NCBI GenBank assembly: GCA_001051155.2 | Contig: JYIP02000002.1 | Coordinates: 4,631,315 to 4,695,314 of the forward strand | Source of the DNA: Chrysoporthe austroafricana | Taxonomy: Eukaryota > Ascomycota > Sordariomycetes > Diaporthales > Cryphonectriaceae | Length of the DNA stretch: 64,000 nucleotides | Direction of reading: 5' to 3' | Part shown: positions 10,689 through 23,113 of the stretch, one piece after another | Numbering within the stretch: position 1 is the stretch's first letter | Layout: each line of letters starts with the position of its first letter | Position numbers and translations under genes: made by a program | The notes under the pieces: generated by a model | Database searches by the model: none | What the model was told of the DNA's origin: nothing | Seen by the model: only the letters and a program-made list of their open reading frames with translations

Positions 10689-12503
10689 GATTATAGTAAT
10701 GGATGGATCAAGTCTATGCTATAATTTAACTCGTCAGCATTGTTTTACTTAAGGGCAATGTGTAAGTCTCCCCAGCAACTTCGTCTGTTCTAGATCTTGC
10801 AGCGTTGACATGACGATATCCACTAGGTTCTCCTGACAGAAAATGATCATCTTTCAGTGTCTTGCCATCACAGTGTTGCCGCCGACCGACCCCAGTGACT
10901 CAGATCTGCCGCTTGGATGCGAACACAGCAACGACGGCCGAAGGCATGTTTTTGAAAGCAGACAAGATCACGTACCAAGTTGATTGGACAGATAATGATG
11001 TTTGCAACGTACTCGAGGACTGAGATGGCTCAACGGGACCGTCGACAGCAAGAGTGTTTCTCTTGAAGCGAAGATGTTGAAAAATGGAGGTAACAAGAGA
11101 GGGTCCCCCAGACTAGCGAAGGTTGGAGCTGACAGCAAAACGCGGGGAGCCTCTCCTTGGAGTGCGGGATGGGCACCAGAGGGTAAGCACGGCCAAGAAG
11201 GTTGAGTACAGATGGCCTGACAGCAGTGCCGCGCAAGCTGAGTGGACCGGGCTTGCGCTCTAGTGCGTCCGGCGGACGATTACTCACAGAAGAGGATGGT
11301 GGGGAGATCAGAATCGCAGGCTTTGTTCAACGTGACCTGCCCCCCTTCCATGGATGCCAAGACAGAAATTCATCGTCACCCGTGGACTCGAGAGGACACT
11401 CTGCACGGGGAGCTGTCGAACTTGCTGTTCTCAAGCCCAATCTTTCACCGAGAAAGGAGTGCGCCAAGCGAAGGAAATCTACTGAGCAGCTCGATCAAGA
11501 ACGAGTTGGCTCAACTTTGGGCGGGCACGAAAGGAGAATGGAGTGCCCATCGCCGTCTACGCCAACATGGAAGCAGTTCAGGAGGCCACATCCGAGGAGG
11601 GGTTGGGTCATTTCATGTCGGGATGTTTACCTATCAGGCTGGGACAAGTTCAACAGCCGTTCGGCTACAGCACCTAGATGCTGGCTACAGCTGATGAGAG
11701 TCGCGGGGTACAAAGCTAGAGACGAAGTTCTTCGGTCTGGATCAGCTCAGCCGGGGATGCTGTATCAGCAGGCACATATACAAGCAGGACGAGCGTCGGA
11801 GCGATGCCCAAGGCATCAAAAAATGCACTTTGAGGGATTAAAAGGGATCGACACTTGTGATTTCCTGTTATCACATTTCGGCGCTTCATGACCACCCCTC
11901 TCGGATGCACCATCAAACAGTGTTGGCCAATGCTATCATCTCCGTGTTCTGCGGCTTACGCTCGCGACAGGAGCGGGCGTGGTTCATTGGCGACAGGCTA
12001 GAATCGCAGGCGGTTGAGACCCTGGCTTACATGTAGTGTTATTGACGTGGCTTATTTAGGGCCCCAATAGATGCATCCAGGGCTTCTTTTTCCGTCGTCA
12101 TAATGGGCCCACACTTAGTACACTTGACTTCCTGCATCGTTTGGCTTTCCCACCTGACATACCCAGATGAAGTTCTTGTTCAGCCAAAGCATTCGAACAT
12201 TGGGATCAATCTGGTACTGAGAAGGCTGTATCTTACATCGCATCAAAATCCTTGTTCTACCGGTCTGTTTGTCTGCCTCTCGGCCCGAGTCGCTAGTAGG
12301 GCTTCTCAACCCTAGCGCTTGACATAGCAGTCGATCAGGCAAGTCTCAGCTGGCACGAGGAAGCAAGGCTTCCACCGAGCGCCTCGTCTTCGATCTAACG
12401 AGCCTTAATTGTCAACAGACTGTGACCTTTTCTTCCTTACTACATTTTGGTCTCATCTTGGCCCCTTGAAGACAGCTTTCGCAGTGTACACTGCTGTCTC
12501 TCG
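10689..12503. other. Intergenic, no supported gene
   Basis: Several overlapping open frames occur between 11000 and 11900, up to 229 codons. None has recognisable domains, sensible amino-acid composition or a continuation by splicing, and frames on both strands are equally long, which argues for chance. Nothing else recognised. Confidence 0.4.
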
Positions 12504-14093
12504 ATGGACGCCATAGCGTTAGATGAACGACGAACACCTACTTGTACCCAGCTACGGGGAAAGGATTCTACTTGTGATGAAAAACACGATAATGCATCAT
12601 CTAACACGCAACTTTCCGCATCGTCGAAATCGACCGTTAGGTTTGCCTGTCCTTTTTTGAAGGCCAACCCTCGCAAGATGCAAGCCAAATCTACATGCGC
12701 AAGGAGCGCATGGCCAACCATAGCTAGATTAAAGTATGGTCTTGTCTGATACCTTCGCACTGACTCCTGCTGACACCATCAGGGAGCACTTATATAGGTG
12801 TCATGGACAGCAGAAACTCTCTTGTCCTCGGTGTGTTACCCCATTCGAGAAGGAGAAAGAGCTGGACGAACACCTCAGGGCTGAGAGACTGTGCAAAATA
12901 TCAAACTCAAGTGATCGTCCGTCACAGACAATCAGTCCAGCACAGATGTACATGCTAAAAAGGCGTAAGGGCCAGTACCGTGAGAAAGAAGAGGAGAAGT
13001 GGTTCGAGATATTCTCAATTTTGTTTCCGGATAAAAAACGCCCATCTTCCCCATGTAAGTCTCAAATTTCCTCTGCTATAAATTTATCGTCATCTGACCA
13101 TAAGCCGCGCCTTTTGCGCGTGGACTTCTCTTTGTATAGCCATTTCATCGGTTTCTCATCTCAGTGCTTGATTGCAACGCATTACTGGCGCAATGTTCAG
13201 TCTCGACTTCTACCTCTTCGATCTTGCTTCCTAAGAGTCTCGAGGACGACTATTCCTTTCGCCGCGTATCTGCAGGAGACCCGCCAGTGCGAGTCCCCTC
13301 AGACGTAGGTGTTTGTGCGAGCTCTGTGTCAGCACGACGAATTTTAGTAGTCATGGCGGCTACAATAGCTACTTTCAGATAGTTCGGCTAATATTGGGCA
13401 GATGCTAAATCCCGTGACGGTCTATGGGGTTCGGACCTTCACGTTATTGATGATCTTCAGGAGTCCATGACGGACCGGGTCGCCACCTCAGCAATCAGAT
13501 TTCTCAGAAAAGAGTCGCTTCTCCAGCAAGGTGCCAGAGCCGACCAACGTGTCAGACGAATTATAGCTACTTGCGTCAGCGCTGCATTTCAGCAGTACAA
13601 GAACCAATACGATGACCGACAACCTCCGAGCGGAGATAATCAAGAACCAAAAGAGTCTCCACCCGATACTCTTGATGTGCTCGAACAGCTTCCATCTTCT
13701 ACCGTGTCGACTACATCAAGGGCAGGCACCCCGAGTACCTTCACAATCTCCTCTCAGTCTACTGCTCTGACAGACTTCGGAGATGATTGTGAGACGTTGC
13801 TCGAGGCCCAGGACTCGATACCCATGATTCCACCAGCTGAGATGAATTTGGTACCCTCAGCATACACGACCGCCGCGCTTACAGAATTCCATGAAGAGAC
13901 TGCAAAGCTCTCAGCCCAACTGGAGCGACAGGAACTTCTGGCTCCATTCGCATTGCCAATCTCCTCTGAGCACACTGACTCGCATATTCTACCAGTTAAT
14001 GAGTCTCTTGATATGGACTGGTTCAATATAGTTCCTACGGACGTCTGGGAACACTGGGACGTTTCGAACAACTCCAGACAGGAAGATAGTTAA
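12504..14093 (+). CDS. C2H2-like zinc-finger regulator, exon structure partly unresolved
   Basis: Exon 1 12504..12733, intron 12734..12782 (49 nt), exon 2 12783..13054, donor GTAAGT at 13055; the last exon includes 13467..14093. The join at 12733/12783 restores LARLKEHLYRCHG-type sequence and keeps frame. Around residues 48-125 is the fungal signature FACPF..NPRK, then a Cys, WPTxxRLKEHLYRCH, CPRC..F and L..HLR; this paired Cys/His pattern is common in fungal proteins with degenerate C2H2 fingers. It is followed by EEEKWFEIFSILFPD, also typical of the family. The C-terminus is Ser/Thr/Pro-rich and ends in an acidic, aromatic patch (DMDWFNIVP), which resembles an activation region. The middle (13055-13466) needs one or two more introns; a plausible internal exon lies near 13164-13310. 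I could not find a uniquely phase-consistent solution, so it could also be damaged there. Confidence 0.65.
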
Positions 14094-14819
14094 GTATGTA
14101 ACGCTCCAAGGAAATGCGTGCCCGCGAAGGAACAGTCTTTACCATTTACGTGGAAGGGACAGTTGGGCTGCGAACACGAGCCAGAGAAGATCAAGTGCAA
14201 TTACGAGTTCTATACATTATTACCAACTGGATTATTCTAACACATGACAATAATGACATTCGTGGACTATCATTTGAGACTCAGTCACTGTCATCAGGCC
14301 ACTTCCACTGAGGATCTATCGTTCCCATCCACTACCAGTCTGCTTCGCCATGAGAGAGGTATATGACACGCATGCAAGCAAGCCCAGGTCTTGGAGCTTG
14401 AAATCAATAGTGAGTGTCGGATACTGAATTCAGCCCCTAAGTGAAGGCAATAATTCAATCATGGCCAACATTAATTGCCCCGCTCCACAGCCTCTTCAGC
14501 AATTCCCCATCATTGCCATTTAACTGCCTGATAGGGTCATACAAAACCTCATGCATGACAAATAAATAACAATGACCACTGGTCCCGTACGCCAATCTCT
14601 TCACAACCTTCTGATCACCAGAGATTCAACACCGCGATCAGTGGATATGCTTGATGCTGTCGTCTGCGTTCCCTGTGATCCAGTATACGAATCAAGCACA
14701 TGATCCTAGCTGAGACTCTGCTTTGGAAGAGGATGATAAGACTCGCGTGACTTTTGACAGCTCTGGATATATTGTCTCAATATGAGGCTCGACTGACTTG
14801 ACGTTTCTCCTCCCAACAC
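14094..14819. other. Convergent 3' intergenic region
   Basis: Lies between the 3' ends of two convergent genes. Only short open frames; presumably holds both 3' UTRs and polyadenylation signals. No gene or repeat recognised. Confidence 0.4.
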
Positions 14820-17028
14820 TCATTGTGCTTCAAATCTCGACCATATGCGCGGCCTTTTCTCCGTTTTGTCGTCCAGCTCCCTCTGATTCATATGCAAGTC
14901 AAAGAGTCGATTAGGTGGCGCCAAATAGGTAGGCACATCTTGTGTGCGCCAACACCCTTCCATCTGTGACGTCTCAATCACAACTGCAACCTTGACACAA
15001 CATTCAGACTTCCCCACCAGTCGCGCGAGTTCGTTCATTACCTCGTGGATCTGCACGTCATCCACGCTGTCGAGGCGATCAAGAATAATGTACCTAATCA
15101 CTTTCCCAGACTCCCCCTCCTTGCTTTCTAACTCGTCCAGTATCGCCAGAATGAGGTCAGTCAGATTCTGAAGTGTTGGCTGCAGGCTCGTTGTAAGCAG
15201 GCGACTATACTCACCCCCCATCGAGGAGTGCTGTGACATTGACGGAGGCCACGAATTATATGCTAGCGGCGATGGCGGTCTTGAAGGTGTGCTAGTAGGA
15301 TACGAAAGCAAGGGGGAGGCTTGAAGGAAAGGTGAAGAGTGGCTGCGAAGGATGGATGGCTGAGCTCGGAGAGTTCGCTCGAAATCCTCTAGACGGTCCC
15401 TTAGGATGTCTTTACGCGTACTGATAAGTTTGAGCGCCGTCGCTGCCAGGACTTCGTATGAGCGCGCTTTCAGGTGATCTTTGTCTGGTCGACATGAGAA
15501 AAAGGACACTTTGTCCTCCGCACTGCCAACGGAACCTCCCTGACGAGTATAAAACTCAGAAATGTGGATAGCCGCTGGGGAAAGCCAGCTAGAGGAGAAG
15601 CCTCGCGTTTCTCGGCCGTCTCTCCGGCTATGGCCATTGATGAAGAGCAAAGATGAGTAAGGTGAGCTTGCCCAAGCTTGATATATAGGGTGAGACAAGA
15701 TCAGTGCGGGTGTCATTTGTTCATAAGTGGAATAAGGGTCAGAGGGGTCGTAGTCATCGACATCAGGAAAGGCGGATTGAAGATTAGATTTTGTAGACGA
15801 GAGTGAGAGTCCCGGATGATTTAGTGTGACCTTATCAACGGTCAGTCAGAGACACCCCTCTATGAACAGGAATCCAAGGAAATGAGGGAATTCTTGACTG
15901 ACATCGAGCAACTGCTGCAAGACATGAAATCTTCGCTCATCTTCTTGTCTTTCCTGCTTGTCAAGACGGGCTTTCAATGCTTCGTTGTCTTCGAGTAACC
16001 TGAGATGGTCGTCTTCGGCCTTCTTCGCCCTCGCTTCAGCCTCATCTGCCTTTGTCTCCAGCCGCTCGACCTTCCTTTCGATGTTCAGAGCCCGGGTGTG
16101 TAGCCCTATGTTTGCTGTAGCGTTGACTTCTGCCAGCAGTTTGTAAATAGATGTCGCAATTTCATCAAATTCTAGTTTAGAAGAAGAAATCGCTGGCCAA
16201 AGTCTTTCTGCACAAAGTCAGCAATGTGTTTCTGTTCCATAAGCTTTGGCAAGGGGGGATATACATACTTGTCCAGAAATGGCAACAGTACTCTGCAACG
16301 GCCCTGGAGAATTCAATCACGGTATGATAGGTGTCTGCGACTAGCTGCTGCATACGCTTCCCTATGTCTTGACGTTGGTAGATCTCTTTCCATTGTCCAA
16401 GTCTCGGTAGCATCTTCTCAATCTGGTTCATATGATCCTCAAGCTTGTTTTCATTTCTTGTCTTGTTGACGACAACCTGTTTCACAGTCAATGAAGCTCA
16501 TGTACATGTAGATGGGTTTAGAAGACTCACTATCAGGAGGATTGACATGGTCTGCCATCCAACTTGGGCATATGGCCCAGAAGCACTGCTGACCGCATCG
16601 AGGATACTCGAATAAGCCGCCGCGAAACGCGATACTGCAAAGAGGCTCTTCTGCACGCCCGCATTCACTGCCCCTACTCCTTGTGATCTCTCCTCCGCCA
16701 GGAGATTCTGTGTCTCACACGCATCTTCGAATTGCTTCACGGCGAGGGCACCAATGTCGAGCGCGGAGGAATCTTCATCTCCAGCCTCTTTAATTCTCTG
16801 AAGAAGTTCTTTTTTAGACGATGCAAGATCTTTCGCACCCTTCAAGGCACTCGAGATGCGCCTCTTGAATTGCTTATGTTCTCGGTCCACTATTTCGGGT
16901 GCCTTGCCGACTGTGCTGCTATGAGATCAGCCCTCTGAACTCACGTTGATAGTCCTAGAGACTGTCAAGACTTACCTTCCCTTGCCAAACAAGATGACCT
17001 CGTCATTGCCCTTTGGCGCCATGACCAT
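14820..17028 (-). CDS. DUF7708-like STAND/NLR-type protein
   Basis: CDS complement(join(14820..15830, 15903..16207, 16269..16476, 16531..16918, 16976..17028)), 654 aa; every junction keeps phase. The N-terminus (VILFGKGSSTVGKAPEIV) is characteristic of this fungal family. Residues about 60-235 form a helical DUF7708-like domain (GWQTMSILLIVVVNKTRN to AVAEYCCHFW). About 255-310 is a charged coiled coil. The C-terminal half begins MTPALILSHPIYQAWASS, an NTPase-like module. It keeps a Walker-B-like YIILDRLDSVDD and a following beta strand (VKVAVVIETS). The P-loop position (LLFINGHSRRDG) lacks GxxxxGK[ST], so nucleotide binding is doubtful. No WD40, ankyrin or TPR repeats follow. Related fungal NLR-like proteins act in non-self recognition; a role here is inferred. 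It is divergently paired with the AAA+ gene 717 bp away. An alternative ATG exists at 17022. Confidence 0.75.
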
Positions 17029-17745
17029 GTATAAGCGTCAAGAAAGGTTCGAGAAAAGAACATGCCACCGTGCATGTTTGGGCTGGCGAATCGAGATCCA
17101 ACTACCATCGACACTGCCAAATAAAATCCTACGGGTGCTCCCTACGCTTGATTATGCAAAACCGGTGCTGACAGCCGCATTGGAGAGAAACCCCTCACAG
17201 ATCTCGGAATTGCTAATCTCAAAGTGGTGTATTATCCGGCCGCAGGATTATTGAGTCCATGCAAGAAACTGTAGCTGAACCAGGCACCATTCTCAAAACC
17301 TCAGCTGACGATTCATCCGAAGCGTGATGCCACGCCTAAACGTGTTAGCCTTCATATGATGGTGGTCAGCCTGCAGCGCGATCACGACGCTTCATCCAAT
17401 GTAACGACGCATGCCTCCACTTTTTCCCTTTGCATCACTTGATTTAACATTGCGGCTGCCTCCAACTGCAGCATGCAGACATGCGATACTGCAGCTGATT
17501 CGTAAGCCATTTGGAATATAAGACACCGCCTCAAATACCCTGTAATCCAGACAGACTTTGCATTGTTGTTCTGACTACATAGGTACCCGTGGAACCTACA
17601 TCCAGATTTTTTAGTGCTCGATGTTCTCTCGGTCTTCGTAATACGAGAACGAGCCTCCTCTTTTCTTAGTGTCTCCAGTCCGTCTGACCGGTGCACTTGG
17701 TCGGGAACGCTGAATACCGGTAGGGATTTCCCAAATCACTAGAAG
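17029..17745. promoter_or_regulatory. Shared divergent promoter, DUF7708 / AAA+ pair 1
   Basis: The 717-bp gap separates two start codons pointing away from each other (17028 minus, 17746 plus). It must hold both promoters. No individual box stands out convincingly. Divergent control of both genes is inferred from position. Confidence 0.5.
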
Positions 17746-20375
17746 ATGGCTGAGGTCGCGGTGGTAGGTCATCCGAGGAATCTGCGGCTGAAAAGTCCGT
17801 CGGTGCTAATGATGGCAGAATGGCGACCGGACGGTAGAGGCCATGAACCTCAAGTACATTGAACTGCTAGAGAAACGCATTGCACAACTCGAGACTCTGG
17901 TAGAAAAGTCTGAGTCAGCAAAGGATGATGGAGGGAAGGATGATGCAAAGACGGACGGAAATGAGGGAGACCAAAGTGGAAGCAAGAATGACTCCAAATC
18001 TAAAGAAAATAGTGATGTGCGCCCATGTTCGACTTCCCCAATTTTGAGTACGTGTCTTCAGACTGACACCTTGATAGTCCAAGGATACTTCCAAAAAGCG
18101 CTACCGGTACGTTCTTAGAAAATGGGATAAGAACGCCGGAGCACACAAAGACGAGGACGTGGGCTCCGACTGGTTCGACCAGCCGAAGAACAAAGATTCC
18201 GCCTATGTGTACCGGCGCATCTACGACCCGGAGACCGGTGAGAAAGACGCGTTTAGCGAGATTGAGATCGAAGACCCAGAGCTCATCGAGCTGCTAAAAG
18301 AGGAGATTGGAAAGTACCCGGGCATCAGCTTCGACACCGAGACCATCAGCATGATCTCGCCGTTTTCTCCGATCATCCACAACTGGGACAAACTGTCGGA
18401 ACGCATCAAGAAGTCGCCGGAGAGCCAGGTAAGCAAGGACTTAGCCAATCTCCTGGAGCGTGTTCGCTCAACGCCCGAGCTTGATGGCTACTTCAAGCTT
18501 CGAGGCGGCCAGGAAGACGGCATCAAGGCGGTGACTTGGGACACCCTGTGGACGGCTTTTGCGCCGGGGACACTTATTGTGGTCCGGGCTTTCAGAAATA
18601 TCCCGCAGATCATGTCTGTCGCAGATTCACCGATTCCATACTTCGGAAATCGCCGATATACGAGGCTCTACATGTGGGCCTGGACATGGGACTATGACGG
18701 CCACAACCTGTTCAAGGTGTGGCACGAGTTCAAGCTCGAACGATTCCGCGGGACTAAGAACGTCTCCGAACTGCCGTATGTCCCGCTGGATGTATATCCC
18801 GACGCTGCAGCTCTGAAAGAGACCGTGAGGAAGAGGTCGCAAAAGTTCATTCATTACACCTTGAAGTGTAAAGAAGGATCTGATCAGGTGTTTCAGTACG
18901 ACGGTCTTGCGTACGCTGATGAGCGCAAGACGCTGGCGAACGACGACCCGGACAGTAATAGAGACCTGGCTGACGAGGACACCGGGGAGTACAAGCCCTC
19001 TCAGGACGAGGAAGGCTCCTCAGCATCCAAGTTAGTCCACATCAGAGGCGAGGTAGTCTCGGACGCACAAGCCTATACCCAGAACACCAGCTCGATACTC
19101 CCCATCGGTGATCGAGGGCGGTCCGTCATGATCCAGAGGCACAAAGCGGCGTCCGACGACACAGATATTTTCCGTGAGGTAGTCAAGAACCTCGATATCA
19201 ACGAACCTCTCGATCCGAATGACAATAACTTCCTGCTCATGCCACCACGTGTGCTCGGATACGCAACGCGACAACGCGTATGGGGCCAATTTCACCTAGA
19301 CTCGGCGACTGAGAAGGATGAGGCGGATCCCAAGGCCTTCAAGGATACGCTGCAGTTGAGTCAGAGGTACAAGGACATGATTGAGTCTCTGGTTGCAGCG
19401 CATATGCAGAAGACGAGGAAGCCTATTACCGATATCATCGAGGAGAAAGGAAAAGGGCTCGTACTTTTGCTACATGGACCTCCCGGGGTCGGCAAGACCT
19501 TGACGGCCGAAACAGTCGCTCGGGCGACGGGTAAGCCGTTGTTTGTAGTCTCTGTCGCAGAAATTGGACTGGACGCATCCCGAGCTGAGCGGAAGCTCGA
19601 GAAGATCTTCGCCCTCGCCACTAAGTGGCAAGCAGTCCTTCTCATCGACGAAGCCGATGTTTTCCTCGAGACCAGGAACCGTCACTCGCCCCCCCAACGA
19701 AATGCGCTCGTCTCTGTGCTCCTGCGTGTACTCGAATACTATGAGGGCATCATTATGATGACGACGAACCGAATCAAGGCCATCGACGTCGCCGTCATCT
19801 CGCGTATCCACTTGGCGGTGCGATACACGGATCTCGGTGCCGTGGAGATGCGCAACATCTTCAAGTACTACCTCAACCAGCTTCGCCCGCACCTCATCCA
19901 CGACCTGCCCGCGATCCAGCACTTCATCGACACCTTCGGCCACATGTACGCGCTCAATGGTCGTCAGATCCGGAATGTGGTCATGGCGGCGCAGGCGTAC
20001 GCGAGCCACTCGCTGAGCGCGGCGGATTTTGAGGGCACAGCAATGCATGTGGCGCATAATCCGGCCGGGCATGGCTATGAGAACGCACAAGATCCATCAT
20101 ATCCCATGTATGGTTCTGGACCGGGAGCTGCTGGTCCCCATTACGGAGGATACGGGCCACAAGGAGGGCCGAATGCTGGTTCTGGTTTCCGCGGAGGGTA
20201 CGATGCAGGGTATCATGATAACAGCAACATTGGTGGATACAGCCCTGTGCCACGAAGAGCGGATGGCAAGATGACGGCGGACCACTTACGCGCGGTGTGC
20301 GAACTGACGCGTGAGTTTCAGGAACAACTAAAGGAAGAATCGAAAGACCAGCGGTACGCCAACGAGGCGCGGTAG
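17746..20375 (+). CDS. AAA+ ATPase with DUF7025-like N-terminal region
   Basis: CDS join(17746..17763, 17819..18016, 18078..20375), 837 aa. The first coding exon is only 18 nt. Joining it to 17819 gives MAEVAVNGDRTVEAMNLKY and removes an upstream stop. Residues about 20-70 are a coiled coil and acidic Lys/Asp/Ser-rich linker. About 75-460 is the DUF7025-type region (LRKWDKNAG, YVYRRIYDPETGE, YFGNRRYTRLYMWAWTWDYDG, VPLDVYPD). The AAA+ core has Walker A GPPGVGKT at about 539-546, Walker B VLLIDEADVF at about 591-600, sensor-1 MMTTNR and an arginine-finger region SRIHLAVRY. The C-terminal lid is interrupted by a Gly/Tyr-rich low-complexity insert of about 50 residues (near 695-745). The family resembles Bcs1/katanin-type AAA proteins; substrate unknown. 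Catalytic residues look intact. Donor GTGCGC at 18017 is non-canonical but is the only phase-0 solution found. Confidence 0.85.
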
Positions 20376-20880
20376 TATTCTATGTATGATGTAGAGAGAA
20401 ATTTGATGCTGTAATGCATGTGGGACTGCAGATCCGGGGCCCCAGACCCATAAATGTTCGGAGACGGGGCCGAGCCAGTGCCTGAGCTAATCAGATACGG
20501 TACGGTACTATAGGGGGTGAACTACCAGGCCTGGTTCAGCTGTACACTGGATTGTTTACAGCCTTGCCCGGCAGATGTCGTCGTGTTATTCGTAATGTCC
20601 GTGTTGTACAAGGCTGATCTTCAACAAGCAAGGTCCCTGTCACCGATCAGAAGCTTATCAGCAGGATGACATAACCCTATGTTTCGTTGGATTCTCAGCT
20701 GCTGTGGAGCCAAAGTCCCCGGGTCCCTTACTGTGCACGTTGTCGGTAGTTCCTTTATAACACGACAGCTCCAGCGATTGGCTAGTTTTCTTTCTTTTTT
20801 CCCTTTCTTTCTAACACTCATCCACCACCAACACCAATCAGCCTTCTTTCAAGCTTGACTTGACGAAGCGCATCGTATCG
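20376..20880. other. Intergenic / promoter of serine dehydratase
   Basis: About 500 bp between the AAA+ stop and the serine dehydratase start. A pyrimidine-rich tract (CTTTCTTTTTTCCC-like, around 20785-20812) lies just upstream of the start codon, as in many fungal core promoters. Nothing else recognised. Confidence 0.4.
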
Positions 20881-23113
20881 ATGCGGCAGCTTAAGCTGTT
20901 GCGCGGCCTCACCGGGCGGGGCGTGACGAGCAGCAGCTCTCCCACACTTCGACCGCCGAGTCACAGAAACGCGCTGGGGGCATCGGCGTCGTGTTCTGCG
21001 CGGCGGTTGTCATATCGACGCGGGCCTTTGTCTGTTGGAGGACGAGTAAGCGGGGTTCAAGCTCAATCATGGCGCCAGCTCAGTTCCTCCGCCAATGCGA
21101 CCGCCGACGCCGAGGATGATGCTCCGGAACAGGCTGGCACGTACAGTGAAGCTGACCACGAGCACGCTGTCATCTCAACGTTCGACCTATTCTCTATTGG
21201 TATCGGCCCTAGCTCGTCGCACACCGTGGGACCCATGCGTGCGGGCAACATCTTCATCACGGACCTGATCGAGGCGGATCTGCTACAAAAGGTGCACAAA
21301 ATCCGCGTCTCGCTCTACGGAAGCCTAGCTCTCACCGGCGAAGGCCATATGACACCATCCGGTATGGCTCACCAGGACGAACATAACGACCCTTGTTGCT
21401 GACTCAACACCAATAGCTTTACTCCTGGGTCTGGAAAGCCAAAATGTCGAAACAGTTGACACAGCTTACGTTCCCGCCCGCTTTGAGGAGATCAAGCAAA
21501 CCAAGAAACTATATCTGGGACACGGTCTGCCGGATGGGCAGGGCAAGGAGATCGATTTTGACTACGATCGAGACTTCACTTGGGAGTGGGGCAGAAAGCT
21601 GCCGATGCACAGCAATGGCATGCGTTTCAAGGTCTATGACAAGAATGGCGAGATGCTGGCCTCTAACGACCTGTTTAGCGTTGGCGGTGGCTTCGTCGTC
21701 AACGGATCGCTGTCGACCAACTTTGGACAAGGTTCCAGCACTGAGTCACCGTCTGAGGACGTACCTACTACGAAGGATCAGGGAGGTGTGCCACTTCCAG
21801 GCACACATCCGAAAGATTTAGCAGAAAACCTCTTCTACAAGGAGATCAGACGGTCTGATGCAGCCGGCGATCGAAGAACCGGAGCTGAGGTGCGACCAAA
21901 GGATGAAGCAAAGCTCCTCGAACAAGCTCAGACTCCAGCCGAGAACAGCGGAGGTCTCACCGCTACAGCAAGGCCCGATTTCCCGACGGACGTTGAAGGT
22001 GGTGAGGAACAAGCCGCGCAACCGCGATACCCCTTTCGAGATGCGACCAGCCTGCTGGCGCTCTGCCATAAGCACAGCTTGACGATTGCGCAATTGGTCT
22101 TTGAGAACGAGAAGAGCCATGGCTACACGAATGAAGAGATCCTCGACAAAACCTACAGGATATGGCAGGTCATGGATAACAGCATCCTAGAGGGCGTACA
22201 AGCACCGTTAGATTCAACCTTACCTGGCTCGTTAAAGCTACACCGCCGTGCCCCTGCCTTATATAAACGACTCACGCGCGGACTGTACCCTGCGAGCGCA
22301 CAAGAGATCCCCTCGGCTGTCGCAGCCCCGAAGCCTGCCAATATCGTCGGTGGCACAGGCATGTCCAAGTCTACGAGCCTCGCAACAAAGAGTCAAGGTC
22401 AGATGAAGCCTGCTACCCTCTATAAGCGAGGCCCTGTTCGGACCCATGGCTCCTTCGATCATACCATCATGCCCACACCTCTCCGCCGCCCTGACTTCCC
22501 AGCCATGGACTACCTCGCGGTCTACGCCATCGCCGTCAACGAAACCAATGCGGCCGGCGGTCGAATAGTGACGGCTCCCACAAACGGCGCCGCGGGCATT
22601 ATCCCCGCCGTGCTAAAGTACACCATCGAGTTCATCAGCGACGATCCTGAGCGCGACATACCGACCTTTCTGCTAACGGCTGCCGCCATAGGCATGTTGT
22701 ATAAACGAGGCGCGACCATATCCGCCGCCGAAGGCGGCTGCATGGCCGAGGTTGGTGTTGCCTGCAGCATGGCGGCGGGTGCCTTTGCGGCGTGCATGGG
22801 CGCCTCCCCGGAGACGATCGAGCAGGCCGCCGAAATTGGCATCGAGCATAACCTGGGACTGACGTGCGACCCCATCGGCGGGCTAGTCCAGGCGCCGTGC
22901 ATCGAGCGGAACGCGCTGGGCGCGATTAAGGCGATCTCGAGCGCCAATCTGGCGCTGAGCAGCTCGGGCACGGCCAAGGTCGCGTTGGACTTTGCTATCC
23001 AGGCGATGAGGCTGACGGCGCAGGGGATGCGGAATGAGTTCAAGGAGACGAGTCTCAGTGGGCTCGCTACAAGCGTGCCTCTGAATATTCCGGTCAGTGT
23101 GCCTGATTGTTGA
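20881..23113 (+). CDS. L-serine dehydratase, iron-sulfur type
   Basis: CDS join(20881..21361, 21417..23113), 725 aa; the 55-nt intron is phase 1 and restores GHMTPSALLLGLE. The enzyme deaminates L-serine to pyruvate and ammonia. The beta domain starts near residue 99 ([20 protein letters not shown]). A variable linker of roughly 150 residues follows, then the alpha domain ([13 protein letters not shown] near 545). Cys602 (EGGC), Cys644 (LTCDP) and Cys655 (APCIERN) are spaced 42 and 11 apart, as are the 4Fe-4S ligands of the Legionella enzyme. The last residue is Cys725, matching the C-terminal tail cysteine that reaches the cluster in that structure. The first 75 residues are Arg/Ser-rich with no acidic residue, suggesting a mitochondrial presequence. 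A nearer upstream TTG was rejected as start. All key residues are intact. Confidence 0.92.

Noticed and set aside
11202..11891. 229-codon open frame
   Set aside because: Overlapped by another long frame, no recognisable domain and atypical composition for a gene; chance is likelier.
19470..20090. 206-codon minus-strand open frame inside the AAA+ gene
   Set aside because: Mirror of the conserved AAA+ coding frame, which carries the Walker motifs.
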